Assembly (NCBI GenBank): GCA_963693315.1
Contig: OY856188.1
Span: 252,999,905-253,063,904, forward strand
DNA length: 64,000 nt
From: Diogma glabrata
Lineage: Eukaryota > Arthropoda > Insecta > Diptera > Cylindrotomidae
Direction: 5' to 3'
Shown here: positions 1-11,759 of the stretch, piece after piece
How positions within the stretch are numbered: the first letter of the stretch is position 1
Layout of the letters: the number at the start of each line of letters is the position of its first letter
The notes under the pieces: model-generated
Database searches by the model: none
Told to the model about the DNA's origin: nothing
Seen by the model: the letters and a program-made list of their open reading frames with translations, nothing else
Translations under genes and position numbers: made by a program

Positions 1-643
1 AAGAATATTAACCACAATTCTGTGCTTGATTTCAGCACACGATAAAATAATTTCCTATACAGCTCATTCAATAAAAACATACAAATGTTTTGTCAGAATA
101 AGATATATAGTTTATACAGATATTCAAGTTTGTTAGGTATTCAGGTTTTTCGGTTTTCCAATTTCAATATTTTCCAATTCAATTAAATTCAAGTTTAACA
201 AATCAAATAATCATGGGTTTTTTCATATTAACACGCCACTCATTGTATGGTACATGGTTTATAATATATGTGTAATGGTTACAATTTGAACTGATTCACT
301 GATATTTTTTCCATCTTCATGAAATCGTTATTTCATTAGATTCCATTAATCAGAAAAGCTTTCGCCGAAGGCATATAGTTACTCTCAAATAAATTATCAA
401 AACTGATACGTTCATACGGAATATATAAATATGATAACCAAGGGAGGACTACGAACATAGTCTGTACTCTAAGTGAAGATAATAGTTACACCATAACAAA
501 TCTAGTATAATTCTTTTTACCAACGTTTTTATCAATCCAAATTGTGTTTCTTATATAACAGATTACATCATAACTAAAATATAGTTGAACTGGGGCGGCA
601 CCAGGAAAGCCAAATCATTTTCTATATCCACCGATTCATGCCT
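1..643. other. AT-rich sequence, nothing recognised
   Basis: No coding region, RNA gene or clear repeat is visible on either strand. The short minus-strand reading frame at 563-787 lies in repeat spacer sequence and looks non-coding. Confidence 0.5.
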
Positions 644-793
644 TAGATGATGCCGAAGCCTTCCAGAATCGCTATAAGAGATGTATAAAATATCCATATA
701 AGGAACAAGTTTTCCCATCCAACTAGTGTGCCAAACCCATGTTCTACACAAATGCCCGGCAAATAAATCATGTTCCCCATCTAGCACTAAATG
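644..793. repeat. Diverged first copy of the ~200-bp spacer unit
   Basis: The stretch from 'gatgccgaagccttccag' to 'ccatctagcactaaatg' matches the spacer units near 1495, 1995 and 2420: the same order of 'gatgccgaagcc', 'gatgtataaaatatccat', 'ggaacaag', 'catccaactagtgt' and 'catctagcactaaa'. This copy is not followed directly by the 13-bp array found after the others. It is probably an older or separated member of the same tandem family. Confidence 0.7.
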
Positions 794-1400
794 TTACATT
801 ATTAAGAGGTCGGTCCATCAAAGAATTCATTCAGTGGTAGAAGAAATTTGTCAGTTGAAACAAACGTGAAACATCACATCCAACGAACTGTGCAAAATTC
901 TAGATTATTTATTAAAATTTGTGTTTTTGGTATAGAAAATATTAAAATCCAGAAAATATTTTCAATGGATTGTATACAAATATGCAAATATCTGATTGTG
1001 CCGAATTCATCACCATGATGGTTCCAACTTTCCATTTAAGGATAGAGAGTCAAAGTCAGATCATACATCCAAAGTCAAAACTATGTTCGAATCCTACTTG
1101 TCACTAACCCCAATGGCAGATCTGACTCCTGTAACATTTCTATCGGGTTATGCGGAATTTTAATCTCAGACGCTAAGGAGAAAGGCAAATTTGTAATTTG
1201 AAATGGAAAAAGAATTGTGCCGAATCTTACAAACGTCTAGAACATTTTTGATCTATCCATAATTGATTATAAGAAGAAAAAAAAAGGCAACTAAAGAAAA
1301 ACATAAATAATTAGGTAACAACAAAATGATACCGAATTATATCGGTATATCGGCTTGAATTTCCTAATACAAAAATTATGTAGAAAATAAACTTCTAATT
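794..1400. other. AT-rich sequence, nothing recognised
   Basis: No coding capacity or repeat boundary is visible. The region leads into the 13-bp array that starts near 1400. Confidence 0.4.
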
Positions 1401-2720
1401 TAAAGTTGAAAGTTCAAAGTTCAAAGTTCAAATTTAAAATTCAAATTTAAAATACAAATTTAAAAGTCAAATTTAAAATTCACATTTAAAATTAGATGAT
1501 GATGATACCAAAGCCGAATACTTAGCCTGATGCTAAGTTGATGCCGAAGCCCACCAGAATCGTTATAAGAATCGCTATAAGATGTATAAAATATCCATAA
1601 AAGGAACAAGTTTTATCATCCAACTAGTGTTTCAGACACTTATACTACACAAAGTTCCGGCAAATAAAATCATATTCCACATCTAGCACTAAAATTCAGA
1701 TTTAAAATTCAAATTTAAAATTCAAATTTAAAATTCAAATTTAAAATTCAAATTCAAAATTCCAATTTAAAATTCAAATTTAAAATTCAAATTTAAAATT
1801 CAAATTTAAAAGTCAAATTTTGAACTCAAATTTAAAATTCAAATTTAAAATTTAAATTTAAAATTCAAATTCAAAATTCAAATTTAAAATTCCAATTTAA
1901 AATTCCAATTTAAAATTCAAATTTAAACTTCAAATTCAAAATACAAATTTAAAACTCAAATTTAAAATTCAAATTTAAAATTCACATTTAAAATTAGAGG
2001 ATGATGATACCGAAGCCCAATACTTAGCCTGATGCTTAAATGATGCCGAAGCCCTTCAGAATCGCTTTAAGATGTATAAAATACCCATAAAAGGAACAAG
2101 TTTTATCATCCATCTAGTGTTCCAGACACTTATACTACACAAAGTCAAATTCCACAAAATCATATTCTACATCTAGCACTAAAACTCAGATTTAAAATTC
2201 CAATTTAAAATTCAAATTTAATAGTCAAATTTAAAATTCAAATTTAAAATTCAAATTCAAAATTCTAATTTAAAATTCCAATTTAAAATTCAAATTTAAA
2301 ATTCCAATTTAAGATTTAAAATTCCAATTTAAAATTTAAAATTCCAATTTAAAATTCAAATTTAAAAGACGAATTTAAAACCCAAATTTAAAACTCAAAT
2401 TTGAAATTCACATTTAAAATTAGATGATGATGATACCGAACCCCAATACTTACCCTGATGCTTAGATGATGCCGAAACCGTCCAGAATCGCTTTCAGATG
2501 TATAAAATCTCTATAAAAGGAACACGTTCTATCATCCAACTAGTGTTCCAGACACTTATACTACACAAAGTCAAATTCCACAAAATCATATTCCACATCT
2601 AGCACTAAAATTCAGATTTAAAATTCAGATTTAAAATTCAAATTTAAAATTCAAGTCAAAAATTTAAATTGAAAATTCAAATTTAAAATTCAAATCTAAA
2701 ATTTAAAATTTAATTGAAAA
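1401..2720. repeat. Compound higher-order tandem repeat (13-bp array plus ~200-bp spacer)
   Basis: Degenerate tandem blocks of a 13-bp unit (TTCAAATTTAAAA) occupy about 1401-1495, 1690-1995, 2180-2425 and 2600-2715. They are separated by spacers of about 200 bp at ~1495, ~1995 and ~2420. The spacers share 'gatgatgatacc', 'gatgcttaaatgatgccgaa' type text, 'ggaacaagtttt', 'ccagacacttatactacac' and 'catctagcactaaaa'. The super-period is about 425-500 bp, the difference being mainly the number of 13-mers. The unit contains AAATTT and is close to self-complementary. This is a satellite-like higher-order array, non-coding. Confidence 0.9.
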
Positions 2721-3756
2721 TCGAATGATACCGAATTATATCGGTTTGAATGTTCTAATACAAAGCTTCTGTAGAAAATTCACATAGAAAGAAAAATTTC
2801 AATAGGGATAGGATGAACAATCAAATCTAGCAAGTTAAAAATGTAAGCAAGAAAAAAGGGAAAGGCAAAGATAATCGTTGAGAAATTCCTACTATGTAGT
2901 CCAGTAAAAAAAATTGTTCTGCTCCGAATTTTTTTAATCAGAATGAATTTGCTTGAAATTTTGACAGAACGTTAAGAATAGCTCAAAAATCAACCTTTCG
3001 TCGATGTGCGAGAATTCTGGAGTTAGTTACCACCCCATCTCGGGGATGAAAATGTGTATGCTAAAAATAAAGACGGGAATCGATAGAAGAGTGAATTTTA
3101 AGGATTTAATGTTCTATGGGGTTTAAAAAAAATACTAAAGCGTAAACTATAAAAACTGCTAAAATGAAAAAATGTAGCTGTTTATACAGAAAATTTCGCT
3201 TTATTGTATTTTTATAAGCCGAAAAATAAATGAGAAAAGGCCATTCAAAGTAAGTGCAGTATGCGGATGGTACCTTTTTTGATCCCTTGCAGCAGTTTTT
3301 AAATTACGAAGGGCTTGAAAGAAATTTAATTTATACGGTCTTGGTGTTTTTAAAATTTCCTAAATTAAAAATTAGGGGGATATCGATAAAAAACCAATAA
3401 CTTTAAAAACCAATAATTGGAGCACAAATGTATGTACATTACGGAATTCGTTTTGAATTTTTGCGCACGGTGGGTACTGTCTTTGAGAGCACTGCTGCAA
3501 CGTAGAGAGTATGAGAAGAAAAAAAAAGCTCGGCTCGGCAGCAAGGTCGTCTCACCCGTAGACCAAAAATAAAAATGCTTCGAATATCTCTAAATCGTGA
3601 TCATCAGTGTTACGTAAGTTTACTTTTAATAACGAATATAATATTACACTTGAAAACTGAATCTATGACAAAAAAATTACACTTGCAAATCTCTTATTTA
3701 TTTATTTATTTATCTCTTATTTCTTAGTCTACAAATATTCGCCTATACTATAAAGA
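2721..3756. other. AT-rich sequence, nothing recognised
   Basis: No convincing coding region is present. A locally GC-richer stretch near 3460-3570 (with 'gctcggctcggcagcaagg') stands out in composition but has no open frame or repeat partner in this window. Confidence 0.4.
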
Positions 3757-3969
3757 GTGATGATTATTTCGTATGGTAATTCCAAAAATCCAACTACTAT
3801 CAACAATATTGAATCGACAACACTCAAACTATTTTTAAATATTGATGATCGTTTCGCAACAGCGGCTGGTGTGACTGATGAAAGCATAGTAAAATGTTCA
3901 TTAAAACTTTCAAACGAAAAATTATCTGAGTCTGATGTAACGACGGACTATTTTGAATTTTTACTCTAA
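3757..3969 (+). CDS. Possible last-exon fragment of an unrecognised gene or transposon
   Basis: An open frame of 70 codons follows an in-frame stop and ends in an acidic C-terminus (SESDVTTDYFEFLL). Its last ~27 codons lie in the long inverted-repeat arm, and the same C-terminal coding sequence recurs on the minus strand at the far end of the second arm (about 5335-5415). A duplicated C-terminus plus 3' flank is what one would expect if two copies of a gene-bearing element sat tail to tail. I do not recognise the family. No start codon context supports the 5' end; the first codon of the frame is GTG and the true exon may begin at a splice acceptor upstream. Confidence 0.25.
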   Translation: MMIISYGNSKNPTTINNIESTTLKLFLNIDDRFATAAGVTDESIVKCSLKLSNEKLSESDVTTDYFEFLL

Positions 3970-4362
3970 AATAATAGTATTCGTATTCAAAGAAATTCGC
4001 TAATAATTTATTTTCTTCAATTGTAATAAGCTTCGGGACATTTGTTTGTACTACTGTATTTTTTGTTTGTTTCAATTAATGATACATTGCAAAACATGTT
4101 TTGCATAAATGATTGTTTGTATTAGTGGAAATTGCTGGTTACAATAATGGAGTGGGAAACAAAAAACCAATAATATGTGTATATAAGCGATCAAATTGTT
4201 TGGATCGAGGGAAAGTATATAAAATTAAATCAAATGATTAGTACATAAATATAAATCGATTGGTAATCAATTAAAAATTGATTGTGTAAATTTTTAATTA
4301 TATAAAATAAAATTATTTGTTTTTTAAAATTGTGATATCGAAGTTTTTTAATATATTTATTT
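3889..4362 (+). repeat. Left arm of long inverted repeat
   Basis: About 474 bp that match, in reverse complement, 4928-5415. Only a few substitutions and one ~13-bp indel (near 4270, versus ~5015) separate the arms. The arm begins at 'gtaaaatgttcatt' inside the short open frame and ends at 'gttttttaatatatttatttg'. It carries the C-terminal codons plus AT-rich 3' sequence. The spacer between arms (4363-4927) is unique. Confidence 0.9.
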
Positions 4363-4927
4363 GCATGTAATACATTTTGAAATTTGAATAATGTAATGAA
4401 ACTTTTAATTAGCTAACAGAGAAAATAATAACGAAAATAAATCAATAAAAAATCAATAAAAATTATATAAACCAAAATACAAAAGGGCTTACATTAATTT
4501 ATTTCTTGAATGTTGTTTTCTTCCAAAACAAGTCCTGTGGAACAAATGTTGATTGTAGGCTGTAATTAATTTTACTAAACGTAATTTTATTAAAGGCACC
4601 ATGAAATGATGAAACCAAACTAGATCTGTCAATTTGAAATCATAGTTTGATCGAATTTATTTACACGCCAAAAATTATTTGTCTTTCGAAGCTCAGCAAT
4701 ATTTTTAGTTGCCTGTTGATTGACATTAACTTTATGAATATTTGCATTCAACATGTAACGGCTTGGAATGAAGCGTCATTGTAACCGTTTGGTATAAAAA
4801 GTGTGTTTGACGGTTTCGTTATTACTTCACCTGAATAACTGTTTTAACATTTTTTGTATTTCAATTTGTGTTTTAGATTAATTTTTCATTTCATTTTATT
4901 TACTAAATGATTTATCAATTTAAAACT

Positions 4928-5415
4928 CAAATAAATAAATTAAAAAACTTCGACATCGCAATTTAAAAAAACAAATAATTTTATTTTATATAATTAAAAA
5001 TTTACACAATGATATCCTTTGATTTATTTTTAATTGATTACCAATCGATTTATATTTATGTACTAACCATTTGATTTAATTTTATATACTTTCCCTCGAT
5101 CCAAACAATTTGATCGCTTATATACACATATTATTGGTTTTTTGTTTCCCACTCCATTATTGTAACCAGCAATTTCCACTAATACAAACAATCATTTATG
5201 CAAAACATGTTTTGCAATGTATCATTAATTGAAACAAACAAAAAATACAGTAGTACAAACAAATGTCCCTAAGCTTATTACAATTGAAGAAAATAAATTA
5301 TTAGCGAATTTCTTTGAATACGAATACTATTATTTTAGAGCAAAAATTCAAAATAGTCCGTCGTTACATCAGACTCAGATAATTTTTCGTTTGAAAGTTT
5401 TAATGAACATTTTAC
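4928..5415 (-). repeat. Right arm of long inverted repeat
   Basis: Reverse-complement copy of 3889-4362, 488 bp, ending at 'taatgaacattttac'. Beyond 5415 homology stops abruptly, and beyond 3889 on the other side likewise, so the duplicated block is well defined. The two arms could come from two insertions in opposite orientation or from one fold-back element. Confidence 0.9.
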
Positions 5416-6742
5416 GTAGGCGAACATTTTTAGACTTCATTATTTTGATTCATTTTGTAACGGTTTCCTCTACTTTGTAAAATTTACCTCATCTTATTTT
5501 TTTACATTTCAATGCCCAAACGGCTGCCTCAATTATTATTTGATTTGGTCGATTCATTCATTCAAAACTTTCGAAATATGCTATCCAGAAAATGTAAAAT
5601 TAAAAGTGTTTTCTCATTCTTTCTAAAGTGACGTGACACAGTTTTGACATTTGTAATAAGGATAAAAAAATGTTGTTACCGTTATATGGAACTACAGTAG
5701 ATATGCATCTAAATAAATTGAAAAATATCGATGACTTAGAAAAGCATCTAGACCTAAAGCGAAATGATACTTTACTAAGGCTAGCACCAAAAGTAGTGCC
5801 GTCAAAATATCATCCCTGGTCTCTACTGTAGATACCTTAAATGAGCAATAAAAGCACTTATTTTCATATCCAAATGAGGCTTAGAAATAGCAGAATTTGT
5901 TCAACTAATTGGGAATGGATTAATTCTGAAGGATCTTTGAAACCCATCACCGGACTGCACCGGAAAACCATTTAAAATTGATTTTATTTAATTGCAAAAA
6001 ACGATGTGGTGCATTAAGTTCTGCCAAAAAATTGAACTTTTTCAACGCAAATTGTAATCGAGGCTTCGGTGAAAACTTTCATGAAGATTCATTGTTCTAA
6101 ATGTTAAAAAAAAAACATTTTTTTCATCGTCTGAAAATAACTTTTTTCAATGTTATCATAATATGGAGTGGTTTTTAAGGGTTGAGTGAGATATTATGAA
6201 AAATCATAAATAACATTTCAGAATATCTATAGCTTTTCATTGACGCTATATACTATCTGGAATCTCTGGTACAGAAGTAACCGATCCGGAGGTGTTAATG
6301 TAGATATTTTGTCTAACATGTGGAGAATTTGTTGTTTAGCACTGTCACCAATCCATGATTCAACTAAATTTTGCATTGTTCGGCATTTTTCACTATTATC
6401 TTCAACTGTTATCGAATCACTCCATTCATTACCTTTTCTAAACTATTCATTTAAAAAAATGGCAGAATCCATCTAATTGAAATTTTGTAAATAAATCTGA
6501 TGAAATGGTTGAAGTTAAAGATATTAAAGAACTTGATTTCCATTATTTATTTGATTAGATTTATCTTCCATAATTTATTTGATTAGATTTTGACTTTAAT
6601 ATTTACTGTTAACATTGATTATTTTATTTAAAATCTAGAATTGTGAAAAATAAAATTTAAAAAAAATGTATTATACAAAAACTTTTTTTAACATCACGAA
6701 AATCAAGAACTTTTTTTTAATTGTTGTTCGCCACAACACTCA
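5416..6742. other. AT-rich sequence with one small open frame
   Basis: A 53-codon frame opens with ATG at 5670 and stops at 5829-5831 (+ strand). It has unusually balanced composition (MLLPLYGTTVDMHLNKLK at the start, SKYHPWSLL at the end), but no family is recognised. The rest, including 6233-6476, has no convincing coding signal. Confidence 0.25.
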
Positions 6743-6767
6743 CCCCCCCCCCCCCCCCCCCCCCCCC
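6743..6767. repeat. C25 homopolymer
   Basis: An uninterrupted run of 25 cytosines on the plus strand (guanines on the minus strand), in an AT-rich setting. Run length is likely polymorphic and assembly-sensitive. Confidence 0.95.
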
Positions 6768-7180
6768 TAGTGCCATCGAAGATGGAATGATAAAAGAAAA
6801 GAAGTAGAGTTGGATAGGTAAGAAGGAAAGAGTTTTGCTTGAGTAGTTGTAGCGAAAAGGCAGTTTAAAGGTGTCCGAAAAAGTAGAGTGGACAGCCTGT
6901 ACAAGACCGTGTTTTTTTTGTGCGACTGAGAAATAGTGGTGAAAGTTGAGTCGAGTCATCTCCAGATATGACCTAAAGTAAGGTTTTATCTGTCGATGAT
7001 CGATCAGATGAAGGTTGGGAGATTGTGTTAAGCGAGAGAGTTGTTTAGAAATCGATGCCATTTAGTGGAGAAAAATTAGCGGTCTTACTAATGGGTCTTA
7101 ATAATGTCTGTGATGTTGATGGTCTGACAGAATTAAGTTGTCTGAGATGAATACTACCATTAACAGACGTAAATGTAAGT
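6768..7180. other. GC-richer block, possible non-coding exon
   Basis: The block is purine-rich on the plus strand, and its base composition differs clearly from both flanks. On the plus strand it ends with 'aaatgtaagtt', a good match to a splice donor (GTAAGT at about 7172). On the minus strand it is open for 114 codons, but that frame runs into the poly-G tract and resembles no known protein. A 5' UTR exon on the plus strand is possible; neither reading is proven. Confidence 0.2.
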
Positions 7181-10100
7181 TAATTTTTTTTAAAGAAATG
7201 TAGCAATAAACGTAGCAATAAACGTTGGAGGTATTAGGTTTTACAATCAGATAATTTAAAAAAAATTTTTTAAATTCCTTCGGCTCATGAATTAAGAAGA
7301 GAGTGGTGGGTTTTACGAAGGAGAGAGATCTTAAAATTCGGCCTATAAGTTAAGTAGAGAACAACTTTTATTCAACTCATGTGAACTTTATTTCGATCTA
7401 TTAAGATTTAATTTGTAGTTTAATAAGTTTTGACAATACGGGGTAGTTTTTACCCCTAAAAAATAACAAGCGTATATTGGCATAAGTTGAGCTTAATTCC
7501 AAATTTTCAGGCAAATCGAAATCAATTGTTTTTAGTTCTTACAGTCATTTACTGGAAAAATACGCGTAAATTGAAAATATTTTCCGATGAGATCTGATCA
7601 ACATTTACTTGAAACTCTTTGCCGGTTACAATGTCAATTGTCAAATTACATACGATTTAAGCTTTTTGTGACAAAAATTTATCATACAAGTTAAAACTAG
7701 TATCAAAATTTCTTAGAATATAAAACTAAGTAAACAAAAATAAATCAAAAGTTGGTGGATGGCATCATCAGTATAAAAAGATTGAAATCCAACAAAAAAA
7801 CGTTATATTTCAAAACTGTCAAAAGAATTATTGTATCTTAATTGTTGATTTATTTGCTTAAAACTTTCATTCTAATGATTAACTAACAATAAATATTTTA
7901 TATCTTAATTTGACTTAATTCCAACGACACCAGAGTGAGTAAATATTCGATAAAATCAATAAAACCAATAAAAGAAAAACCTAATTTAATTCCTCAAAAA
8001 ACGTAAAACACAACAACATATATGAAACAATAAAGTAGTTTGCTTAAGTTAATCTTCACTTTACAACACAAACATATTTCAACAACCAATTATAACAACA
8101 ATTATGATAGAAAGTGTAAACATTGATTTTGTTGAACTATAAGCACGCCAACAAAAATAAATTAATTGCTACAATAACTTTAATTTTCGCTTGTTTTGTC
8201 AAAACTCAATTTTAACAATATGAAAGTATCCTTCATAGAAACTATAATTATATTCCTAAATATTATTTAAAGTTTATTTACTTTAAGAAATAGATAAAAA
8301 AACATTTTTAGCAAACTCAATAACGAAATTGAACTTGTTTTTAGTCCTTCTCACCATCTGATCCATAATTTCAGATTCATTTACAACCTTGTATCTTTTT
8401 AGGTCACTTGTAAAATGTAATGCAATAATATTCACATCCCGGCATTTGTACTTCCGCTTTTTAATACACTTTCAAAAAAAAATCCACTCTTCTACGTCAA
8501 TTTTTTTAAAAATATTTTTCAGATAAGGTGAAGATAATCGAAAGATATTACATAAGAACAAGGTAATCAAAACAAACTTGATTTGTTACTGCAAAAATAA
8601 CAAAACAAGTATCTGAAGAAAATGGACAACTTGTACATAATTACATATGTTTATAATACCATAAATAGCAACAACAAATTATATCAAAACTACGATATAT
8701 ATAAATATCTCCAAATGCAGTTTTGACGAAATACATAAATTAAAATAAATAATAACAATAAAAAAACTTACCAACTTTAATGTTAACCAAAGAGCAAATA
8801 TTTTTTTTGTTTCTTATAAAATTTTCTTGTTGATATCCAAAATAAACGAAACTATTTTTTTTTATTTCTACTTTCACGTACATTCATTTATAACTTTTTT
8901 TTTATCATATAGAATTCACCAACAAATTTTTATAAACTTTACAGCAATATACAGATTAAATAGAAATTTCACTTAATAAATATTAAATACACTGTTACAC
9001 ACTCACACTAATGACATTAATTAATAAGATCATTGATATAAGATTTTGCATAAGCAATTAATTTGCACCAATAATAATTATGTATCAATTATTATATATA
9101 AATTTTTTAATATTAACACAATCACTAAAAATTTTTTTTTTATTTTATTTAATTTAAAAAGAGGTCTTTGACATAGTTGAAAATGATAACATTATAAAAA
9201 AATGATGTCGGTTAATAAAATAATAATATAAATATTATGTTATGATTTAAGATCAATCCAATTCCAAAAAAAACGCGATTCTAATATTATGTTTATTAAA
9301 AAAAATTAAAAATAGAGTAAAGAAAAAAAAATAAAATAATTTACAATAGGTGTAGCACAAAAAAACAATAATAATAAATAAATATAAAACAATAAACAAA
9401 ATAAAATTCTTTTAAATAATAAAATTTTAAAACTATAAACAAAACTATAAACTATCACGTTTGTTTCTATATATTCTATTTTTATTAATGTTATTAATGT
9501 TTTACAAAAAAAATTTAATTATGTTATATGAAATTGGTGTTGAATTATTCATAACAATATTAAAGATAAATAAATATTTTAGAATTTATAACGGATATTT
9601 TCAAACAACATTAAGGATGCACTAACGAAATAATCACTTATTTATATTTTTATTACAAAGAAAGCTCAAAAACTAACAAATTAAAACTTTTTATTTTAAA
9701 ATTCACTTTAAATTTTTTATATCTCACTAGAACCGATTAAAATTAATATACGTATTTGTTTTTTCAAATTAATTTATTTATTTAATAATTTAAATTATTT
9801 AACGAAATAATAAAAATAATTGTAACTCAAAAACAAAATAACACGTTCTCGTTTGAATGAAGGTTTAACGAATACTAGTTTACAAAATACACTAGCTTTC
9901 ATTTTAGTTTCATTTTTGTTGTATTTCTTCAAACAACAACAAAAACAAACATTTCAATGAGAAATTTTATTATGGCAAAAGCAAAAACACCATCTATCTA
10001 CACAGTGGTGGGTTTGTTGACAGTTGAAATAGTTTTACTGATAACAATTTTGATGATAAGAGATCAAGTTTTAATGTGGAACATAATTGTTGTTATTGTT

Positions 10101-10194
10101 GTTTTACCTGAAAGGATTATGTTAAGGAGTTATAAAAACAAATCCGATCATATCCTAATGATCGATCTTTCAAATCTATAGGATGATTTTTACT
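7181..10194. other. Long AT-rich stretch, no gene seen
   Basis: Three kilobases of very AT-rich sequence with many A and T runs. The only long frames, such as 9957-10181 on the plus strand, are low-complexity and without recognisable motifs. The stretch could be intronic or intergenic. Confidence 0.5.
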
Positions 10195-10740
10195 TCACCA
10201 CAATTTTAAATTGTGTGAAGTAATGCAATCAATCCAGAAAAAAAAATCTTACATACCATAAATTTTGTTTTTTCTTTTGTTTTGGATCATTCTCTATCTA
10301 AATAGCCAATAAAAATTTTGGTGTACGTTTGTGTGTGGGTGGGTGGGTGGTTGGGTGCGTGACATTCTTGCATAGGATCTTGATGAAACTTTGGCAAATG
10401 TTTCAGGCTCACTTGAAAATGGAAGATCTAGATTCATTTCAAATTTGGACAAAATGGCGGGTGGTTTCCCGAACAGTTCCAAGCTTAAATCTTCAATAAC
10501 TTCTAATCCCGGCTTATAATCTTATAGAAACTTTTTATATAAGGTTTTAAGTACTGTTTCCAATATTTTTGCATACCGATTTTCGGGTTGTCACTTCCGG
10601 TTAAAAAGTTTTTTTTTCAGGGGTTTATCCCTACTGTAACCTACAATTTCGATTTTCATGAAAAATTAGTAAAAGCTTTCAAGTAACATGAGAATGATTT
10701 TATCAGCTTTTGGAGTACATTGGATAAAGGATTGGGGGCA
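10195..10740 (+). repeat. Palindrome-ended dispersed repeat, copy 1 (truncated)
   Basis: Starts with a near-palindrome (TCACCACAATTTTAAATTGTG...) and continues with a G-rich tract at 10337-10355, 'cataggatcttgatgaaa', 'aatggcggg..cccgaac', 'cacttccggttaaaaag' and 'atcagcttttggagtacatt'. It matches 14406-14950 in the same order and orientation. The homology stops at 'ggataaaggattgggg' (10740). A 62-codon minus-strand frame is open in both copies, but it overlaps non-coding landmarks and amino-acid changes are frequent, so I do not call it a gene. Element class unknown. Confidence 0.75.
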
Positions 10741-10880
10741 GCGTTGCCACTTGGATACATTTGTATCCATTTGGATACATTCTTTAAAAAATTTACTGAA
10801 TGGATACTGGATACAAAAAATTCACAAAACCGCTAGAATGGATACAATTTATTCGCAAAGAAAACATTCTGTTTAAAATA
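10741..10880. repeat. Cluster of GGATACA motifs
   Basis: The heptamer GGATACA or its complement TGTATCC occurs several times within about 100 bp (10752-10785, 10799-10815, 10836-10845). The cluster lies at the truncation point of the neighbouring dispersed repeat and may be the edge of another element. Confidence 0.5.
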
Positions 10881-11499
10881 CAATTTCACTGTATGTTTTT
10901 CCAAAGACTTTGAAAATGTTCATAAAATATGTTACATTGTTTGTCTATTCTCTTTTAGTAGATGATAAAGGAAAAGAAAATTTGCAGTGTAGCAAATTCA
11001 ACAGTTTTTAAAAAAAGATCGCATTTTTTGTAAACAATTCTGAATTGACTGCACCTAAGGTTGCATTATATCGGAAGCAATGAACTAAAGGAATTTCAGG
11101 TATATTTTGCGCTGAAACCGCACAAAACAGGTATTAGGTCTTTTTCAAATAAGATTGCTTATGGTGCTATCACAAACAAATTAATTTCAGCTCCCATAAT
11201 CAATTTTGCAATTACCATAATCTGAAAAGTTGATGAAAAATATTTTGTATGAGAAAAAGAGGGAGAGCATGCTTGAGATAGATATATAAACTGCTTCAAA
11301 AAGTAATTTGATAGCAACTGACTGTTTGAAAAATTATTTAGTTTACCAATTAACAGCTAGAAAATTGTCAGATGATTTCATCTGCAAATTCGACCGGTTT
11401 AAAACCGATTATCATATTAATTGATTGTCAAAATCATAATAAAAACTATATTATATTAGGTATAAAATGATAAAATATATATTTTCAAAATTTTAATGT
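10881..11499. other. AT-rich sequence, nothing recognised
   Basis: No open frame or repeat partner is evident. It leads into the 5' flank of the Crypton-like gene. Confidence 0.4.
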
Positions 11500-11515
11500 G
11501 ACTATTTCACTAGAG
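11500..11515 (+). repeat. 5' member of inverted repeat flanking the recombinase gene
   Basis: GACTATTTCACTAGAG here pairs with CTCTCGTGAAATAGTC at 13021-13036 (15 of 16 bases complementary, with weaker matching on both sides). The pair brackets the recombinase gene about 245 bp upstream and 92 bp downstream. Just 3' of this copy are two short direct repeats: 'ggcaattttttgac' at ~11551 and ~11573, and 'caaatctatgtg' at ~11606 and ~11640. Confidence 0.6.
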
Positions 11516-11759
11516 TAAATTGATAACTGACAAAATTTGAAGGTTATGAACTGGCAATTTTTTGACTTCTCGCGGCAATTTTTTGACGTTTAATATATCA
11601 AATCTATGTGAAAAAATTTATGGAATCTAGTAATCTCTCAAATCTATGTGTATAAAATCTTTGTTAGTGGTTTCTAAGGAAACTAAGTTGTTTATTTATT
11701 TATTTAACTGTCTAAAAATTATTAAAACTGTTTCAAAAATTTAAATAAGTATTATTAAC

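Noticed and set aside
1690..2430. CRISPR-like repeat-spacer pattern
   Set aside because: The 13-bp units are tandem without unique spacers, and the ~200-bp spacers are themselves repeats; the genome is eukaryotic.
6717..7061. 114-residue minus-strand frame with a poly-Gly tail
   Set aside because: Its end is the C25 homopolymer and no domain is recognisable; kept only as a composition anomaly.
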